From Limanda limanda (lineage: Eukaryota; Chordata; Actinopteri; Pleuronectiformes; Pleuronectidae): 64,000 bases of DNA. Positions 60,848 to 64,000 of the stretch are shown one piece after another. The notes beneath the pieces were generated by a model. It did not search any database, had not been told where the DNA came from, and was given only the letters and a program-made list of their open reading frames with translations. The position numbers and the translations under genes were made by a program. Location of the stretch: contig NC_083655.1 of NCBI RefSeq assembly GCF_963576545.1, positions 21,436,204 to 21,500,203 on the forward strand. Direction: 5' to 3'. How positions within the stretch are numbered: position 1 is the stretch's first letter; every line of letters starts with the position of its first letter.

Positions 60848-61069
60848 GTTGAATGACTTCGAGCACGGGAAGGGTTAATATTAAAAATCCTTTGCTGCTG
60901 TTTACTATTGAATACAAATACGGTGTTAACGGTGAGTTGCTAAAATTCTTTGTTGAGTAAAGCTGAAAATGAATGTAATGTAATTTAATTGAGATAATAA
61001 CTAACACCACACGGAGCCCACGGGAGTAAAATCCTCTGGTCAGTATGTTTGACAACATGCTGCCGGCTG

Positions 61070-61082
61070 GTTGCTAGGCGAC
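61070..61082. promoter_or_regulatory. RFX-type X-box upstream of enkur
   Basis: GTTGCTAGGCGAC is an imperfect inverted repeat (GTTGCT and GTCGCC half sites, 1 bp spacer) matching the RFX X-box, the hallmark promoter element of ciliary genes. It is 223 bp upstream of the enkur ATG. A forkhead-like TGTTTAC (60899-60905) lies closer to the start; FOXJ1 cooperates with RFX at ciliary promoters. Binding is inferred. Confidence 0.75.
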
Positions 61083-63000
61083 CGAGGGTGCAAATGTTGC
61101 ATTTGTGTACATGTGTAAAGTACTATATCTGAGCTGAGACCACCCTTTCTTTAATATAACATATAGACAGTGGCTTAATGCATGGGAATTTTATATTTAT
61201 CTAAATTTACAAGTATTTTTCATTTATCCTCCGACAATCTATTTGATGGGAAATTTGCGTTACTTTCGTTTAATCTGACAATAGTTTTCCCTCTGCGAAG
61301 ATTTAGAAATATGTAAATTGATTAAATTAGATTCTTGATAACCAATTTCAAAAGCCACAGCTTGAATGCGTTTCTCTGAAGGACATTTGTATATTAATCT
61401 GTCTAATTTAGAATCTGAGCGCACCGAATTACGAGGTCCTAAAGCGTACTTGAATGCACCATAGACGTACTTGCAGGTTTCGCGAGAGAAAAACATTATT
61501 GATGGTGTATAACTGTCTTTGATTTAAAACATTACGGTTATAATGATGTTATACATGCATGGTTTATACAATACAACAAAATGTGTATATTAGTTTTTAT
61601 AACAGCAACATCATTTTTCACTCCGGTACAATAGGTGACGCTGTGGCGACGTATCCACCACGCATGTAGCAGAAGAAGAAGGTTCACATGCAGTGTATAC
61701 AAACATTAACTGGAGCAGTGAGAAAGTGCATCGCTAAATGTTTCATCGTTGGTCCGTATAAATGTGAAGCAGAGTGTTTGTCATTGTAGCTTTCAGCAGC
61801 AGACTGCTGCACACACAGTGTGAGAGGGAACACTTCCACAGGCGCTTCCTTCCCACTGCTGTCACACTCCACTGCAGCACCTAAAGTTGCGGTCACATGG
61901 GAATTTCCCCAGTGTGGGATCAATAAGTTTGATCTGATTTATATACTATTGTCCAACATGACTAACATTCTCTAACATGTATTTAATCGATGTCACAAAT
62001 AGTCAGTTTCAGATTACATAATTTTCCAGCTGGATAAAACATACAGAGAGGGAGAGAAGAAGACAGAGAAGACAATGTCATACATATAATTTTGCTTCTG
62101 AGGGTAACAATGTGTGAAACACTGACTTATTATTTTTTTTACTGTGTATTCCCTTTTTCATTCCATTAAAAAGTATTTTATGTTTTAAAACTAATATTTA
62201 TTCATGAAAAACTATCATTAAAAATTTAAAGTATTAAAGTATGAATTGTTATCAAATGAAATGTATGATTTAGCAGAGGTTTTAACACTGAGGTGCTGTA
62301 TGCATGTCACATTTTCATAAGGGGCTGAGCACCCTTAAAAGTCTGATGGTAGAATCGCCCCTGGTGTGAGTGGATCAAAATGAACATGAAGACCCAGGTG
62401 GAGTTTACATGTCTGAAGAGCCACCTGGTGGGAGAATTGCATAATCCATAAAAACAAGTTCAGTCATTTACAGCCATAAAACAAAAGTAAAACTTTCCTC
62501 AAATGTCTTTACATTAAATCTCTGCATAACAAACAACTCCCACATACAATTTTATTTACTACAGCCCGAAATCTATTCACAAAATATATTTGTTTACATC
62601 TCATGTAGTTTAGGAATGTATGTGACTTTTAGTCCCACCACCAGGTGCCAGTGTTGTGTATGTGAAGCATGGAAACTAACCAGGCAGAACACTACAGGTA
62701 TTTTTTTGCCTCACAGGATCTCACACTTTTTATTTCCCAATTGGACATAATCACCAAAGAACGCCTATGGAACATCGACAGGGCTTCATCAGAATTAATT
62801 GAATAACACTAATAAAATTCATACAATTTTATTTAACTGTGCTAGAGCAATTGTATGCATCGGTTCACCACCCATATCAACGTGTACAAACTGCTACTTT
62901 GCGGGTATATTGTTTGTTTCTTTTGTGCGTCCTTTTTATACATTTTTGAATTTGCATCTTTAAGACTATTATAATAATAATAATATAAAATATGTATATA
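61083..63000. other. No recognised gene upstream of enkur
   Basis: AT-rich. At 61625-61682 a GGTGACGCTGTGGCGACG...AGCAGAAGAAGAAGG block and at 61895-61940 a GGAATTTCCCCAGTGTGGGATCAATAA block are short fish-repeat echoes. No divergent gene partner of enkur is visible within the window. Confidence 0.45.
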
Positions 63001-63855
63001 CACTACCTTTCAAAAGTTTGGGGTCACTTAGAAATTTCCTTATTTTTCAAAGAAAAGCACTGTTTTTTTCAATGAAGATTAAACATTAAATTAATCAGAA
63101 ATACACTCTATACATTGTTAATGTGGTAAATGACTATTCTAGGTGGAAACGTCTGGTTTTTAATGAAATATCTAGATAGGTGTATAGAGCCCCATTTCCA
63201 GCAACTATCATTCCAGTGTTCTAATGTTACATTGTGTTTGCTTATCGCCTTAGAAGACTAATGGATGATTAGAAAACCCTTGAAAACCCTTGAGCAATTA
63301 TGTTAGCACAGCTGAAAACTGTTTAGCTGGTGAGAGAAGCTATAAAACTGGCCATCCTTTGAGCTAGTTGATTATCTGGAGCATCACATTTGTGGGTTCG
63401 ACTATACTCTCAAAATGGCCAGAAAAAGAGAACTTTTATGTGAAACGTGCCAGTTATTTCTTGTTCTTAGAAATGAAGGCTATTCCATGCGAGAAATTGC
63501 GAAGAAACTGAACATTTCCTACAACGGTGTGTACTACTCCCTTCAGAGAACAGCACAACTTGTGGGAGGTGCTTCAGGAAGCGTGGGGTGAAATTTCTAC
63601 AGATTACCTAAACAAATTAACAGCTAGAATGCCAAAGGTCTGCAAGGCTATAATTGTTGCAAATGGAGCATTCTTTGATAAAAGCAAAGTTTGAAGAACA
63701 AAATTAATATTTCAAACACAAATCGTTGTTTCTAACCTTGTCAATGTCTTGACTATATTTTCTTTTCATTTTGCAACTCATTTGATAAATAAAAGTGTGA
63801 ATTTTCATGGAAAACATGAAATTGTCTGGGTGACCCAAAACTTTTGAACGGTAGT
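63001..63855 (+). mobile_element. Internally deleted Tc1-like element
   Basis: Left terminus CACTACCTTTCAAAAGTTTG after TA; right terminus CCCAAAACTTTTGAACGGTAGT ends about 63855 before another TA. About 855 bp, half of a full element. Internal sequence joins the start and the end of the transposase gene. Confidence 0.9.
63415..63694 (+). pseudogene. Tc1-like transposase, N- and C-terminal ends joined by deletion
   Basis: From ATG at 63415: MARKRELLCETCQLFLVL...MREIAKKLNISYNGVYYSLQRT, the HTH DNA-binding start, then a stop at 63589-63591. From about 63560, another frame reads LWEVLQEAWGEIS, LNKLTARMPKVCKAI and ends at TGA 63692-63694, the usual C-terminus. The catalytic DDE core is absent. 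Confidence 0.88.
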
Positions 63856-64000
63856 ATATATTGATCAAAGTATTATTAGAAGTTCTTACCAGTTTAACAG
63901 AAGCGTGACAAAAAAGAGAAAAGTGAACAATGACAGGTATACCATTTATGGAACGTATAATAGGTGCATTGAACCATATATAAAACATAAAAACAATCAT
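63856..64000. other. No recognised feature at the window end
   Basis: AT-rich DNA; the open frame running off the edge overlaps the Tc1 end and is not convincing. Confidence 0.5.

Noticed and set aside
61083..64000. Divergent gene partner of enkur
   Set aside because: Looked for a head-to-head gene on the + strand; no exon with recognisable protein found before the window end.

Overview
The window is vertebrate, almost certainly teleost fish (probably a percomorph). It has split genes with canonical GT-AG introns, AT-rich non-coding DNA, long (TG)n and (TA)n microsatellites, and a dense load of fish-type repeats: tRNA-headed SINEs, L2-like LINE pieces, Tc1/mariner copies and hAT elements. 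There are no prokaryotic features. The species call is inference from repeat style.

Two intact protein-coding genes can be assembled exon by exon. (1) plppr4, phospholipid phosphatase-related protein type 4 (also called PRG-1), lies on the + strand from 8468 to 33518 (coding part) with seven coding exons, all splice phases consistent, 839 codons. A GC-rich promoter/5' leader sits just upstream and a roughly 4.1 kb, transposon-poor 3' UTR runs to a poly(A) signal near 37.59 kb. (2) enkur (enkurin, a ciliary/flagellar protein) lies on the - strand from 60847 to 59084, five exons, 255 codons, with an RFX-type X-box 223 bp upstream of its start codon. The two genes converge tail to tail and are separated by about 21 kb of repeat-rich DNA. 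I see no functional link between them beyond proximity.

Layout: 1-2.4 kb, a cluster of one fish repeat family arranged as a fold-back and split by a hAT element; 2.4-8.1 kb, mostly unique DNA with SINE pieces, a GC-rich block ending in a splice-donor-like site (5.15-5.52 kb) and a 167 bp hAT MITE; 8.1-37.6 kb, plppr4, whose 15.1 kb first intron and other introns hold LINE/SINE/hAT remnants; 37.6-45.5 kb, a transposon graveyard (fish repeat, about 100 bp tandem repeat, L2-like LINE split by a 1.3 kb hAT, LINE C-terminal piece, SINE, degenerate gypsy-type retrotransposon); 45.5-52 kb, mostly unrecognised unique DNA; 52-58 kb, a decayed coding remnant, two Tc1 remnants, two perfect hairpins and repeats; 58.4 kb, a long (TG)n; 59-61 kb, enkur; 61.1-64 kb, unique DNA ending in an internally deleted Tc1 copy.

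I found no convincing novel multi-gene system. The most informative observations are four hAT insertions with exact 8 bp target duplications (one dating an insertion into an L2-like LINE), the enkur X-box, the non-canonical catalytic motifs of plppr4, two perfect hairpins at 54.1-54.3 kb, and a possible upstream leader exon near 5.5 kb.
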